NCBI GenBank assembly: GCA_937879875.1
Contig: CALFMN010000106.1
Span: forward strand, 1-53,131
DNA length: 53,131 nt
Reading direction: 5' to 3'
DNA from: an uncultured Chloroflexota bacterium
GTDB lineage: Bacteria > Chloroflexota > Dehalococcoidia > CAUJGQ01
Numbering within the stretch: position 1 is the first letter of the stretch; each line of letters begins with the position of its first letter. Below the pieces are notes generated by a model. The model searched no databases. It worked only from the letters and a program-made list of their open reading frames with translations, and was not told the origin of the DNA. This document shows, piece after piece, positions 15,784-24,834 of this stretch. A program made the translations under genes and the position numbers.

Positions 15784-17286
15784 ATGGTTCTGGAGACGCA
15801 GCAGTTCCGCGGCGCCATGACGGGTGAGCGCTACCTCGAGAGCCTGCGCGACGGGCGCGAGGTCTGGCTCGACGGCCAGAAGGTCGCCGATGTGCCCTCC
15901 CATCCCGCCTTCAAGGACTTCGTGCAGAATCTTGCCCGCATCTACGACCTCCAGCATTGCGATGCGTTCCGCGAGCAGATGACGTACGTCTCGCCCGCCA
16001 CCGGCAACCGCGTCAGCCTCTCCTGGCTGGTGCCGCGCTCGCGCGACGACCTGCGGCGCAAGCGGCGCAACAGCGAACTCTGGAGCCAGCAGACCTGGGG
16101 CCAGCTCGGCCGCAGCCCCGACATCCTCGCGCCCTACATCACGTCGCTGGCCGTGCGCCGCGCCACCCTCAGCACGGTGCAGAACCCGCACTGCGACTTC
16201 GGCGAAAACGCCGTCGCCTACGCGCACTACTGCCGCGAGCACGACCTGTTTCTCACGCATGCCCTGGGCGACCCGCAGGTCGACCGCAGCGAGCAGCCGC
16301 AGAACGAGCAGCGCCAGGTGCCGGAGAGCGAGGAGATCGCGCTGCACGTCGTGCGCGAGACAGCCGACGGCGTGATCGTGCGCGGCGGCAAGCAGCTGGC
16401 CACCGCCGCCGCCGTCAGCAACGAGACCTACGTCTCGCTCTCACAGACCTTCATGCGCCGGGCCGACCCGCGCTTCGTGCTGGCGTTTTCGATTCCCACC
16501 AACGCGCCCGGCCTCAAGATTCTGTGCCGCGAGCCGATCTCGCGCTGGGTGGGCTCGTGGGGCCATCCGTTTCTCGCCCTGGACGAGCAGGACTGCATGC
16601 TGTTCTTCGAGGACGTGCTGGTGCCCTGGCAGCGGCTGTTCATGCTCTACGAAGCGACGCCGATCGTGCAGACGGCGGCGACGGCCGGCCTCAACGCCTT
16701 CGGCTACGCCAACGTCTGCCGGGCGCAGGTGCGCATGCGGCTGTTCACGGCCGTCGCCACGCTGATCGCCCAGGCGATCGGGGTCTACGAGTACCGCGAA
16801 GTGGCGGCCAAGCTGGGCGAGATGGCGACCAACTGCGCCATGTGGGACCTGGCGATCGAGGGCATGGAGAACCGCGCCTACGAGAACGCCGAGGGCGAAT
16901 GGGCGCTGGGGCCGGGACCGGGCATGAATGTCTGGTTCGCGCAGACGTCGGCGCGCATGGCCGAACTGCTCAAGCAGATCGCCGGCTCGGGGCTGATCAT
17001 GCAGCCCAGCGAACACGACCTGGCCAACGCGGAACTGCGGCCGTACCTGGACCAGTACATGCGCGGCAAGGGGGTGGACGTGGCCTCAAAGGCGCGGCTG
17101 TTCCGCCTGGCGCACGAGCTGGTGGCGTCGTCGTTCGGGCTGCGCCAGGAGATCTACGAGTACTGGCACGGCGGCGACCCCAACCGCAACCGCATCAACC
17201 TGCTGCGCAGCTACGACCAATCCGAACTGATGGACCGAATTAAGGCGCTCTGCGCCCAGCCCCTGCCCCACGGCGAGGCGCCGTAG
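15784..17286 (+). CDS. hpaB: HpaB-type flavin-dependent monooxygenase (4-hydroxyphenylacetate 3-monooxygenase family)
   Basis: The protein has 500 residues, matching the large oxygenase of two-component 4-hydroxyphenylacetate 3-hydroxylase and pyrrole-2-carboxylate or chlorophenol monooxygenases. It opens MTGERYLESLRDGREVWLDG, a typical family start, and has the conserved central block RADPRFVLAFSIPTNAPG and a C-terminal helical domain ending with HGGDPNRNRINL. The enzyme uses reduced FAD and oxygen to ortho-hydroxylate phenols, giving catechols that extradiol enzymes such as the LigB homologue can cleave. AAGGAG at 15772-15777 sets ATG 15784. The gene symbol marks family membership; the phenolic substrate is not proven. 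Confidence 0.85.
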   Translation: MVLETQQFRGAMTGERYLESLRDGREVWLDGQKVADVPSHPAFKDFVQNLARIYDLQHCDAFREQMTYVSPATGNRVSLSWLVPRSRDDLRRKRRNSELWSQQTWGQLGRSPDILAPYITSLAVRRATLSTVQNPHCDFGENAVAYAHYCREHDLFLTHALGDPQVDRSEQPQNEQRQVPESEEIALHVVRETADGVIVRGGKQLATAAAVSNETYVSLSQTFMRRADPRFVLAFSIPTNAPGLKILCREPISRWVGSWGHPFLALDEQDCMLFFEDVLVPWQRLFMLYEATPIVQTAATAGLNAFGYANVCRAQVRMRLFTAVATLIAQAIGVYEYREVAAKLGEMATNCAMWDLAIEGMENRAYENAEGEWALGPGPGMNVWFAQTSARMAELLKQIAGSGLIMQPSEHDLANAELRPYLDQYMRGKGVDVASKARLFRLAHELVASSFGLRQEIYEYWHGGDPNRNRINLLRSYDQSELMDRIKALCAQPLPHGEAP

Positions 17287-17361
17287 CTGGCTCGTGGCCG
17301 GGCCGGATGCGCGGCAATTTCGCGGTCGGGCGGGGTTTCTCTGTGGCCGCAGGAGGCGATC

Positions 17362-19074
17362 GTGCAGCGAACCGTTTCCGCCGAGTCCACCGCCGACGCG
17401 TACATCGAGCTGCTGGCCGCGCGCGGCATCGACTATCTGTTCGGCAACGGCGGCACCGACTTCGGCCCCATCATCGATGCCTACGCCCGCCGTCTCGCCA
17501 GCGAGCTGCCGGTGCCGACGCCCGTGACCGTGCCGCACGAGATCACCGCCGTGGCGATGGCACACGGCTTCACGATGGTCAGCGGACGGCCGCAGGCGGT
17601 GATGGTGCACACGATCGCGGGAACGGCCAACGCCACCGGCGGGCTGATCAACGCTGCGCGTACGCAGATCCCCATGCTCTTCTCCGCCGGCCGCACGCCG
17701 ATCACCGAGGGGTCGCTCAAGGGTTCGCGCGACGGCGGCATCCACTGGGCGCAGGAGTCGTTCGACCAGGGCAGCATGGTGCGCGAGTGGGTGAAGTGGG
17801 ACTACGAGCTGCGCTTCGGCTCCGACCTCGAGGGCGTGGTCGACCGGGCGCTGGCGCTCGCGCAGACCGGGCCGCAGGGCCCCGTCTACCTCACCCTCCC
17901 GCGCGAGGTGCTGGCCGAGGAGCGCGAGACGCTGACCTACGATGAGCGGCCGCGCATGGCGCCAAACGACACCGTGGCGCCCGCCGCCGCCGTGCGCGAG
18001 GCCGCGCACCTGCTGGCAACCGCGAAGAGCCCGATCGCGCTGGTGCGCTCGCTGGGCAGGGACGCCGCCTCGGTGCACGCTCTGGTGCGGCTGGCCGAAG
18101 CGCTGAGCCTGCCGGTGTTCGAGACGCAGTCCACGACGTACATGAACTTCCCCGTCGACCATCCACTGCACCAGGGCGGCGATCCCGAGCAGGCGCTCGC
18201 CGCTGCGGACGTGGTGCTGGTGCTGGAGAACGATGTGCCGTGGCGACCGAAGGGTCGCACGCCGGACCTCGACGCCACGATCATCGCGCTGGGGCAGGAT
18301 CCGCTGTTCTCCCGCTATCCGGTACGCGGCTTCCGGGTCGACCTCGCCCTGGCCGGCGCCCCGCGCCTGACGCTGGCGGCGCTGGCAGACGCCGTTGCCG
18401 CCGAGCCGTGCGACCTCACCGCCGTGCGCGCCCGCGCCGAGCGTTGCGCCGTGCGGCATGGCGAGATCCGCGACGCGGTGCGCGCCCGTGCCCGGGCGGG
18501 CAGCGATCGCCGGCCGCTGGACAAGGCGTGGGTCTCGTCCTGCCTCGAACAGCTACGCACCGAGGACACGATCATCGTCAACGAGCTGGGCCTGGACACC
18601 ACGCAGTTCGCCTTCAGCCGGCCGGGCAGCTTCTTCGGCGTCTCGGTCGCCGGCGTCCTGGGCTGGAGCCTGGGCGCCGCGCTGGGCGCGAAGCTGGCCG
18701 CGCCGGAGCGCACGGTGATCGCCTGCATGGGCGACGGCTCGTACATGTTCGGCGTGCCCGCCGCCACGCACTGGGTGGCGCGGCGCATGAATCTGCCGGT
18801 GCTGTTCCTCGTCTGGAACAATGCGCAGTGGGGCGCCGTGGCCGGCGCGACGCGCGGCGTCTATCCGCAGGGCTGGGCGGTGAAAACCAACTCGTTCCCC
18901 TTCAGCGACCTCTCGCCCAGCCTCGACTTCGAGCTGATCTGCCAGGCCGGCGGCGGCTACGGCGAACGCGTCGACGATCCGGCCGAGGTACCGGCCGCGC
19001 TGGCCCGCGCCCTGCACGCCGTCCAGGTAGAGAAGCGCCAGGCGCTGCTCAACTTCGTGGGCGCGCCGCGCTGA
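17362..19074 (+). CDS. Thiamine-diphosphate-dependent enzyme (acetolactate synthase / decarboxylase-like)
   Basis: The protein has 570 residues with the three-domain layout of the superfamily: N-terminal pyrimidine-binding domain with the activating glutamate in VPHE (Glu60), a central domain, and a C-terminal diphosphate-binding domain with GDGSYMFGVPAATHW followed by WNNAQW. It belongs to the large acetolactate synthase / benzoylformate decarboxylase group; a 2-keto acid decarboxylase or lyase role fits an aromatic pathway. GTG 17362 follows AGGAGG by 6-7 bases. It lies in operon C, 75 bases after hpaB and 125 before binding protein 3. Substrate unassigned. Confidence 0.87.
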   Translation: MQRTVSAESTADAYIELLAARGIDYLFGNGGTDFGPIIDAYARRLASELPVPTPVTVPHEITAVAMAHGFTMVSGRPQAVMVHTIAGTANATGGLINAARTQIPMLFSAGRTPITEGSLKGSRDGGIHWAQESFDQGSMVREWVKWDYELRFGSDLEGVVDRALALAQTGPQGPVYLTLPREVLAEERETLTYDERPRMAPNDTVAPAAAVREAAHLLATAKSPIALVRSLGRDAASVHALVRLAEALSLPVFETQSTTYMNFPVDHPLHQGGDPEQALAAADVVLVLENDVPWRPKGRTPDLDATIIALGQDPLFSRYPVRGFRVDLALAGAPRLTLAALADAVAAEPCDLTAVRARAERCAVRHGEIRDAVRARARAGSDRRPLDKAWVSSCLEQLRTEDTIIVNELGLDTTQFAFSRPGSFFGVSVAGVLGWSLGAALGAKLAAPERTVIACMGDGSYMFGVPAATHWVARRMNLPVLFLVWNNAQWGAVAGATRGVYPQGWAVKTNSFPFSDLSPSLDFELICQAGGGYGERVDDPAEVPAALARALHAVQVEKRQALLNFVGAPR

Positions 19075-19199
19075 GGCGATCGTGCCCGCGATGGTGTCAG
19101 GGCGGCGCAGAGCAGCCTTAATGCCGGGCCAGCACAGGGATCAGCCGGCGTGATCGCGGCTCCATGCCAGGCAGATCAGCTGAGCCGCGGGAGGAGTCG

Positions 19200-21032
19200 A
19201 TGCTGGAACCGACCGATAGCTACTGGCGGCGCACGTTGCAGCGGCGCAGCGCTCGCCGGACCGTGCTGCGCGGCGCCGCCATGACGGGCGTCGGGCTGTT
19301 CGGCGCCGCGATCGCCGGCTGCAGCTCCGGCAACAACAACAAGACGTCCAGCACGAGCGCCACGCGCGCGAGCACGGGCGGCACAGCGCCGGCCAACGCT
19401 GCCGCGCCGGCGAAATCTCCGGGCGCGGCGTCGGGTGCGGCGGCGCTGATCGGCCGCAGCGGCCAACCGACGCCGGCCGGCGAGGAGCCGGTGCGTGGCG
19501 GCAGCTACACGCTGGCGATCGGCGGCAACCCGCAGGGCACCTCGTCGGTGAACACGTTCATCGCCGACAGCGGCATCATGAGCCGGCTGATGGTCGTGAA
19601 GACGATGTTCGACATCAACGAGGCCAACAATCGCGTCGTCGGCCCCGATCTGGCCGCCAGCGTCGAATCACCGGACGCCCAGACCTGGACGGTCAAGCTG
19701 CGCCCGGATGCCCGTTTCCACAACGTGGCGCCCGTGAACAGCCATCCGGTCGAGGCGGACGATGTGATCGCGACGTTTCAGCGCGGCGTCACGCCGAAGT
19801 TCCCCAGCGCGGCCGGCCTGAGCATGATCGACCCGGCGCAGATCACCAGCCCGGCCAAAGACACGGTCGTCTTCAAGCTGAAGTTTCCTTTCGCCAGCTT
19901 CACCGACACGCTGTCCTCGGGCGCCTTCGGCCTGATCTTCCCGCGTGAGATTGCGAACGATAGCTATGATCCGAACAAAGTCGTGATCGGCAGCGGGCCG
20001 TTCATGTTCGACTCCTACACGCCGGACGTTGCCTTCACCATGAAGCGCAACCCCGACTACTACGATAAGCAGCGTCCGTACCTGGACGCCGTGAAGATCG
20101 CGATCGTGCCGGACCCCAACCAGCAGTTCGCGCAGTTCGCGGCCGGCAATCTCGACGTGCTCGGCAACATCTCGCAGAGCAACCTGCCCACGTTTCAGAA
20201 GCAGGTGCCGGCGGCCGAAACGATCACGAACTGGGGGCCGGGCGACGGCCACATCTACTACAACATGACCGACCCCGCGTCGCCGTTTAAGGACATCCGC
20301 CTGCGGCAGGCGATGTCGCTCGCGCTCGACCGCAACGCCCTGTCGAAGGTGGCCTACGAGGGGAAATCGATCCCCAACTTTTACTCATCGCAAAGCCTGG
20401 GCAAGTGGGCGCTGAAGCTGGAGCAGCTGCCGCCGGAGACAGCGCAGTGGTACAAGTTCGATCTGCAACAGGCGAAGCAGCTCGCCTCGGCGGCGGGCGC
20501 CGCCAGCCTCAACGTCAAATACCTCTCGCCCTCGCCGTACCCGTCGAGCGGCGAATCGCCCGCGTTCAAGGCCGAGCGCGAGGCCACGTACAATATGCTC
20601 CAGGCGCTGCCCTGGAAGATTAACCTCGTGCTGCTGGACAGCCAGAAGGAGTGGATCAACGGCGGCAAAGGCGTGCGCTACGGCAATTACACGCCCGATT
20701 CGGCCGTGTGGGCGGGGCTCGAAGGGCACACGGATATCGATGAGTACATCTACACCTGGTACGGCTCGCAGAGCGTCGCCAACATCGGCCACCTGAAGGA
20801 CGATACACTGGACCAGATGCTGCTCAAGGGCCGTTCGCTGGTGAACGAGGACGAGCGGCTGAAGCAGTACATCGACTTGCAGAAGTACATGGCGGCGCAG
20901 TTCTTCAGCGTAGCCGGCAACCCCAACGGCCTGCGCTTCACGCTTGTGGCGCAGCATGTCCGCAACTACCTGGTCGAGGATCTGTACGGCATCGGTACGG
21001 GAACCTGGTCGTATCTCTGGCTCAAGAGATAG
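19200..21032 (+). CDS. ABC transporter substrate-binding protein, family 5 (paralogue 3)
   Basis: The protein has 610 residues of the SBP_bac_5 family. The twin-arginine signal (SARRTVLRG, 17-25) and lipobox Cys41 (AAIAGC) predict a Tat-exported lipoprotein, with an Ala/Ser/Thr-rich linker before the mature domain. It shares long blocks with paralogue 2, such as FDSYTPDVA and KDIRLRQA. GGGAGGAG precedes ATG 19200. It is in operon C without any permease, so it may share the DppBC channel encoded at 9661-11633. Compared with paralogue 2 it lacks the TLDPHK segment (it reads PQGTSSVN), a local deletion near the start of the binding domain. Confidence 0.9.
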   Translation: MLEPTDSYWRRTLQRRSARRTVLRGAAMTGVGLFGAAIAGCSSGNNNKTSSTSATRASTGGTAPANAAAPAKSPGAASGAAALIGRSGQPTPAGEEPVRGGSYTLAIGGNPQGTSSVNTFIADSGIMSRLMVVKTMFDINEANNRVVGPDLAASVESPDAQTWTVKLRPDARFHNVAPVNSHPVEADDVIATFQRGVTPKFPSAAGLSMIDPAQITSPAKDTVVFKLKFPFASFTDTLSSGAFGLIFPREIANDSYDPNKVVIGSGPFMFDSYTPDVAFTMKRNPDYYDKQRPYLDAVKIAIVPDPNQQFAQFAAGNLDVLGNISQSNLPTFQKQVPAAETITNWGPGDGHIYYNMTDPASPFKDIRLRQAMSLALDRNALSKVAYEGKSIPNFYSSQSLGKWALKLEQLPPETAQWYKFDLQQAKQLASAAGAASLNVKYLSPSPYPSSGESPAFKAEREATYNMLQALPWKINLVLLDSQKEWINGGKGVRYGNYTPDSAVWAGLEGHTDIDEYIYTWYGSQSVANIGHLKDDTLDQMLLKGRSLVNEDERLKQYIDLQKYMAAQFFSVAGNPNGLRFTLVAQHVRNYLVEDLYGIGTGTWSYLWLKR

Positions 21033-21126
21033 GCAGCAGGGTCTTGCCGCGGGGAGAGCGGACGAGAGACGCACCCCGCGGCAAGGCCGGCGAGCGCAAC
21101 GGAACGTTGCAGGAGAGGTGAACGTG

Positions 21127-22236
21127 ATGGCGAAGCAGTTGTGCATTTCGGCCGATTCGCACGTGGTTGAGCCGCCGGAGCTGTTCCTGCCGCTGGCGAA
21201 GCGCTTCGGCGAGCGGGCGCCGCGCGTGGTGGAAACCGACGACCGCGGCCCGGTGCTCAACCTGGGCAACGGCAAGTTCGGCCTCGGCATCTCCGGCTTC
21301 TTCATGGCTGGCGTCGATTTCACGCAGACCGATACGCGCGAGTTGATCAAGAAGGGCTACGGCCTGGCCCGGCCCGGCGTCTACGACGTGCAGCAGCGGG
21401 TGGCGGACCAGGTGCTCGACGGCATCGACGCCGAAGTGCTCTATCCCAGCGTGCTGTTCAACGTCTACCAGATCGAGGATCTGGAGATCGTCAAGGCGGC
21501 GTTTGCCACCTACAACGACTGGACGGCCGACTACTGCGCGGCCGCGTCCGGCCGGCTCTTCCCGCTGGCCTGCATCCAACTCTTCGACCTCGACGCCGCG
21601 ATCGCGGAGATGGAGCGGGCGAAGAAGCTGGGCCACGTCGGCGTCTGCATTCCTGCCTCGGCGCCGCCGGAGCATATGTACTCCGACCCGTGGTACGACA
21701 AGTTCTGGGCGGCGGCGCAGGAGCTGAAGATGCCGCTGACGATGCACATCTTCACCGGCGCCACGCCCAACCACGGCCTGCCGCATCCGCAGGCGGGCTA
21801 CGCGCTGGCCTTTTGCGGCGTGATGTTCACGATCGCCGACCTGATCACCTCGGGTGTCTGCGAACGCTTCCCTGACATCCGCTTCGTGCCCACGGAGTTC
21901 GAGACGGGCTGGCTGGGCGCCCTGCTCAAGCGGCTCGACATGGCCTACTTCCGCCGCGGCGCACGGGCGTCGGGCGCCACGCCCATGAAGCCGAGCGACT
22001 ACTGGCGGCGCAACTTCCTGATCACCTTCGAAGACGACGAGATCGGCATCATGACGCGCTATCTCTCCGGCACGAACACGCTGATGTGGGGCAGCGACTA
22101 TCCGCACGGCGACTCGGTCTTTCCCGAGTCCCAAAAGGTGCTGGACACGATCATGAAGGACTGCACGCCGGAGGAGCGCTACGCGATGACGGTGAAGAAC
22201 GTGGTCGAGCTGTACGACCTGCCGTTCGAGGTGTAG
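21127..22236 (+). CDS. Amidohydrolase-2 family hydrolase
   Basis: The protein has 369 residues of the COG2159 amidohydrolase family. The opening metal site is SADSHVVEP, with Asp-Ser-His in place of the more usual His-x-His, a common variant. The C-terminal block LMWGSDYPHGDSVFP carries the conserved metal-ligand aspartate. Family members hydrolyse or decarboxylate aromatic and meta-cleavage products. It ends operon C, 94 bases after binding protein 3. AGGAGAGG precedes both GTG 21124 and ATG 21127; the ATG is given here and the GTG would add one residue. It is only distantly similar to the amidohydrolase at 6121-7155. Confidence 0.86.
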   Translation: MAKQLCISADSHVVEPPELFLPLAKRFGERAPRVVETDDRGPVLNLGNGKFGLGISGFFMAGVDFTQTDTRELIKKGYGLARPGVYDVQQRVADQVLDGIDAEVLYPSVLFNVYQIEDLEIVKAAFATYNDWTADYCAAASGRLFPLACIQLFDLDAAIAEMERAKKLGHVGVCIPASAPPEHMYSDPWYDKFWAAAQELKMPLTMHIFTGATPNHGLPHPQAGYALAFCGVMFTIADLITSGVCERFPDIRFVPTEFETGWLGALLKRLDMAYFRRGARASGATPMKPSDYWRRNFLITFEDDEIGIMTRYLSGTNTLMWGSDYPHGDSVFPESQKVLDTIMKDCTPEERYAMTVKNVVELYDLPFEV

Positions 22237-22237
22237 G

Positions 22238-22270
22238 GGCTGCTCATCCTCTCCTGTCTCCTGCCCCGCG
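22238..22270. repeat. Possible fragment of the two-hairpin repeat
   Basis: The stretch CTCATCCTCTCCTGTCTCCT closely matches the left arm of copy R2 at 29419. The rest of the element is missing. It lies just after the amidohydrolase stop, the usual place for these repeats. Confidence 0.4.
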
Positions 22271-22328
22271 CTATCGGAGGCCACGAGCTGAGAGACCAGA
22301 GGCTGAGCGTCCCCGGGCGCCGTTGCGC

Positions 22329-22547
22329 TCAGTGGCTCTGCGCCGTGCCGCGTGTCGCGGACGGTTCAGCGGAACCAGCGTTGCTGCCGGATCGACGATG
22401 CCCGCCGTCGCTGGTCGGCGGCGGCTCGCGGCCGGGCGCCTGCTCCCAGCCGGAGTCGGCGTCGGCCGGGCGCCACAAGGAGCGCACGACCCATCTGAGC
22501 GCGGCCCGCGCCTCGCGCCAGGCCGCACGGCTCAACGTGGTGCTCAT
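22329..22547 (-). CDS. Small hypothetical protein coupled to GMC oxidoreductase
   Basis: This frame encodes 72 residues starting MSTTLSRAAWREARAALRW. Its ATG overlaps the stop of the GMC oxidoreductase as TGATG (22549-22545), the same coupling used between the other genes of this operon, which is the main reason to call it. The first ~30 residues could form an amphipathic basic helix; the rest is Gly/Pro/Ser-rich and probably disordered. No family recognised. It could be a chance frame in GC-rich DNA. Confidence 0.45.
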   Translation of the reverse strand: MSTTLSRAAWREARAALRWVVRSLWRPADADSGWEQAPGREPPPTSDGGHRRSGSNAGSAEPSATRGTAQSH

Positions 22548-24232
22548 CACACGGCCTCCACGGACTGGCGCTGCGCCGCGGCCTGCCGGCCCGCCGGCCG
22601 CGCGGCCAACTCGCCCGCGGGCACGGCGCGGCGCAACCAATCGGCCGTGCGCGCCGCCAGCGCCGAGATCGTCAGCGCCGGATTCGCCGAACCCTGCGTC
22701 ACCAGCACGCTGCCGTCGCAGATCAGCAGGTTGGGCACATCCCAGCTGCGGCACCAGCGGTCCACGACCGAGTCCCGCGGCGTGAAGCCCATGCGGCAGG
22801 TGCCGACGAGATGGGCGAAGCGCGGCACGAAGTGCGTCTCCGTCGCGCCCGCCGCGCCGAGCACGTGGCGCGCCCTGGCGATGCCGGCCGCCATCATGCG
22901 CTTGTCGTTCTCGAACAGGCTGAACTGCACGTAGGGCACAGAAATGCCAAGCTGATCGGTCGCGGTTGGGTGGATCGTCACGCGGTTGCGCGGGTCGGGC
23001 AGGATCTCGCCCAGCACGCCGATCGCGGCGTAATGGTTGTAGTCCTGCATCTTGCGCAGCAGCTCCTCGCCGAAGCAGCCGGTCTCGTCTACCAGCAGGT
23101 GCGCCATCGCGATCGGCAGCGGCGCCACGGTTTGCAGGGCGTAGCCGCGCACGAAGTCGTTGTGCGGGTCGGTCTCGTAGAACTCCTCGCTGCAGGCGCA
23201 GGCGGGCGGCGCCTTGTACTGGCGGATCGGCTCGGCGAAGCGGCCCCAGACGACGGGGCCGGCCTGCGCCATCAGGTGCTTGCCGACGATGCCGCTCGAG
23301 TTGGCGAGGCCATCCGGAAATCGGCCCGACTTCGAGTTGAGCAGCAGTCGCGGCGTCTCGATCGCGTAGCCGGCGACGATCACGGCGCGGGCGCGCTGCT
23401 CCTCTTCCAGTACGTGGCCATTTTCGAGTGTGCGATAGTAGCGCACGCCGGTCGCCCGGCCCGACTCGTCCGTGGGAATCTCGCGGGCCATGCAGCCGGT
23501 GCGGATCTCGGCGCCATTGGCGATCGCGTCGGGGATGTGGCTGAGGTGGATGCTGCTCTTGGCGCCGACCTTGCAGCCGAGCAGGCAGAAGCCGCGCATG
23601 ATGCAGTGCGGCCGCTTGCCGAAGCGCCCGGCCGGGATCGCCACCGGCCCGCCGGCGACCACCGGGATGCCGAGCCGTGTGCAGCCCTGAATCAGCATTT
23701 GGCCCGCCGTGCCGGCTTGCAGCGGGGCGTACGGGTAGCCGTGCGGCTTGCCCCAGGGAAAGCGCGCGGGGCCGGAGACCGGGTACTCGCGCTCCATCTG
23801 CGCATAGTACGGCTCGATCTCTTCATACGAAATCGGCCAGTCCGCCGCCACGCCGTCGCGCGTGCGCACGTGGAAGTCCGAGGGATGCAGGCGCGGGCAG
23901 AAGCCGGCGTAGTGCACCGTGCTGCCGCCCACGCCCTTGCCCGAATTGTTGGCGCCCAGCTCCAGCGGATCGGCGCCGCCAGTGATGCGCAGGTCGTTCC
24001 AATAGAGCCGCGCCGAGCCGGCCTCGTCCGAGACCATATCGCGCTCGGAGTCGTGCCACTGGCCCGCCTCCAGCGCCACGACGGAGAAGCCAGCGCGCGC
24101 CAGCCGCTGCGCCAGCACACCGCCGCCTGCGCCGGTGCCGACGATGCAAAAGTCCACCGTCTCGCGCGGGCGGTACTCGCGCATCTCGGTGTCGAGGATC
24201 CAGTCTGAGGACAGATGCACGTGCAGCTTCAC
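22547..24232 (-). CDS. GMC-family FAD-dependent oxidoreductase
   Basis: The protein has 561 residues. The FAD dinucleotide-binding motif GTGAGG is at 32-37 with Glu55 for the ribose. The C-terminal domain has HLVGTCRMG with the likely catalytic histidine and SANPALTISALAARTADW with the conserved Asn. This is the glucose-methanol-choline family, here the branch of gluconate, sorbose and fructose dehydrogenase large subunits, which oxidise alcohols and pass electrons to the membrane chain. GTG 24232 overlaps the upstream stop as GTGA. It is paired with a subunit-3-like protein, but no cytochrome c subunit is present. No signal peptide is visible, so export with the partner subunit would be needed for periplasmic action. 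Confidence 0.88.
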   Translation of the reverse strand: MKLHVHLSSDWILDTEMREYRPRETVDFCIVGTGAGGGVLAQRLARAGFSVVALEAGQWHDSERDMVSDEAGSARLYWNDLRITGGADPLELGANNSGKGVGGSTVHYAGFCPRLHPSDFHVRTRDGVAADWPISYEEIEPYYAQMEREYPVSGPARFPWGKPHGYPYAPLQAGTAGQMLIQGCTRLGIPVVAGGPVAIPAGRFGKRPHCIMRGFCLLGCKVGAKSSIHLSHIPDAIANGAEIRTGCMAREIPTDESGRATGVRYYRTLENGHVLEEEQRARAVIVAGYAIETPRLLLNSKSGRFPDGLANSSGIVGKHLMAQAGPVVWGRFAEPIRQYKAPPACACSEEFYETDPHNDFVRGYALQTVAPLPIAMAHLLVDETGCFGEELLRKMQDYNHYAAIGVLGEILPDPRNRVTIHPTATDQLGISVPYVQFSLFENDKRMMAAGIARARHVLGAAGATETHFVPRFAHLVGTCRMGFTPRDSVVDRWCRSWDVPNLLICDGSVLVTQGSANPALTISALAARTADWLRRAVPAGELAARPAGRQAAAQRQSVEAV

Positions 24233-24834
24233 TGCTCGACTCCCGCTTCCCGCGGCTCCCAGGGCTCCGGGGCGCCGTGGTTGAGCGCGAAGTAGCCGCG
24301 CGGATAGGCGGGACCGCCGAAGCCGATCTCGTCCCAGGCGTAGGGATGCGCGTAGTAGACGCCGGCGATCTGGCGCAGGGCGATGTAGATCCACCAGCGC
24401 TGCGCCGGCAGGTGCTGCCAGACCTCGCCTGGCGGCGAACCGGCGCGGATGCTTTGCAGAACCTCGTCTTGCCGTGCGCCGTCGAGGTCGCAGAAGTCGG
24501 CGCCGTGCAGCGCCTCGGCGGTTTGATCCAGCCCTTGCAGGCCGCGGCGCCAGGCGTCGGCGAGCGGCGGCATGTTGTCGAAGCGGAAGCCTTCGAGCTT
24601 GCCCGTGCCGCAGCTCTGGTCGATGCGCGGCGCGATCGGCACGCGGCGATCGGGCTCGCGCTGCGCCTGCGGAAGCACCCGGTCGCTGAGGGCAATCAGC
24701 GTCGCCTGTTCGTGCGGCTTGAAGAAAGCGAAGCGCGGCACGTTATGCACGCGGTCGAGCACGACCTCGCGCGTGGCGTCGTCCCAGTGGCCGCGCTGTG
24801 CGAGCACGTCGGCCTTTGGATAGCGGCTGCGCAT
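24229..24834 (-). CDS. Gluconate 2-dehydrogenase subunit 3-like protein
   Basis: The protein has 201 residues of the Gluconate_2-dh3 family. The typical C-terminal block YYAHPYAWDEIGFGGPAYPR is present. In known enzymes the subunit escorts or stabilises the GMC flavoprotein and often carries the Tat signal for the complex. Here the N-terminus (MRSRYPKADVLAQRGHW) has no clear signal sequence, so the complex may be cytoplasmic or the signal may be elsewhere. Its ATG overlaps the upstream stop as TGATG and its own stop overlaps the GMC start as GTGA, so the three proteins are translationally coupled. Confidence 0.82.
   Translation of the reverse strand: MRSRYPKADVLAQRGHWDDATREVVLDRVHNVPRFAFFKPHEQATLIALSDRVLPQAQREPDRRVPIAPRIDQSCGTGKLEGFRFDNMPPLADAWRRGLQGLDQTAEALHGADFCDLDGARQDEVLQSIRAGSPPGEVWQHLPAQRWWIYIALRQIAGVYYAHPYAWDEIGFGGPAYPRGYFALNHGAPEPWEPREAGVEQ

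Noticed and set aside
15073..16347. Long open frame antisense to flavin reductase and hpaB
   Set aside because: Arg/Ala/His-rich composition with no motif; it is the antisense reflection of well-recognised genes in GC-rich DNA.
17086..18459. Long open frame antisense to the thiamine-diphosphate enzyme
   Set aside because: Same reason: low-complexity composition and complete overlap with a gene with clear catalytic motifs.
21022..22284. 420-codon minus-strand frame over the second amidohydrolase
   Set aside because: Antisense to a gene with clear metal-binding motifs and a good ribosome-binding site.
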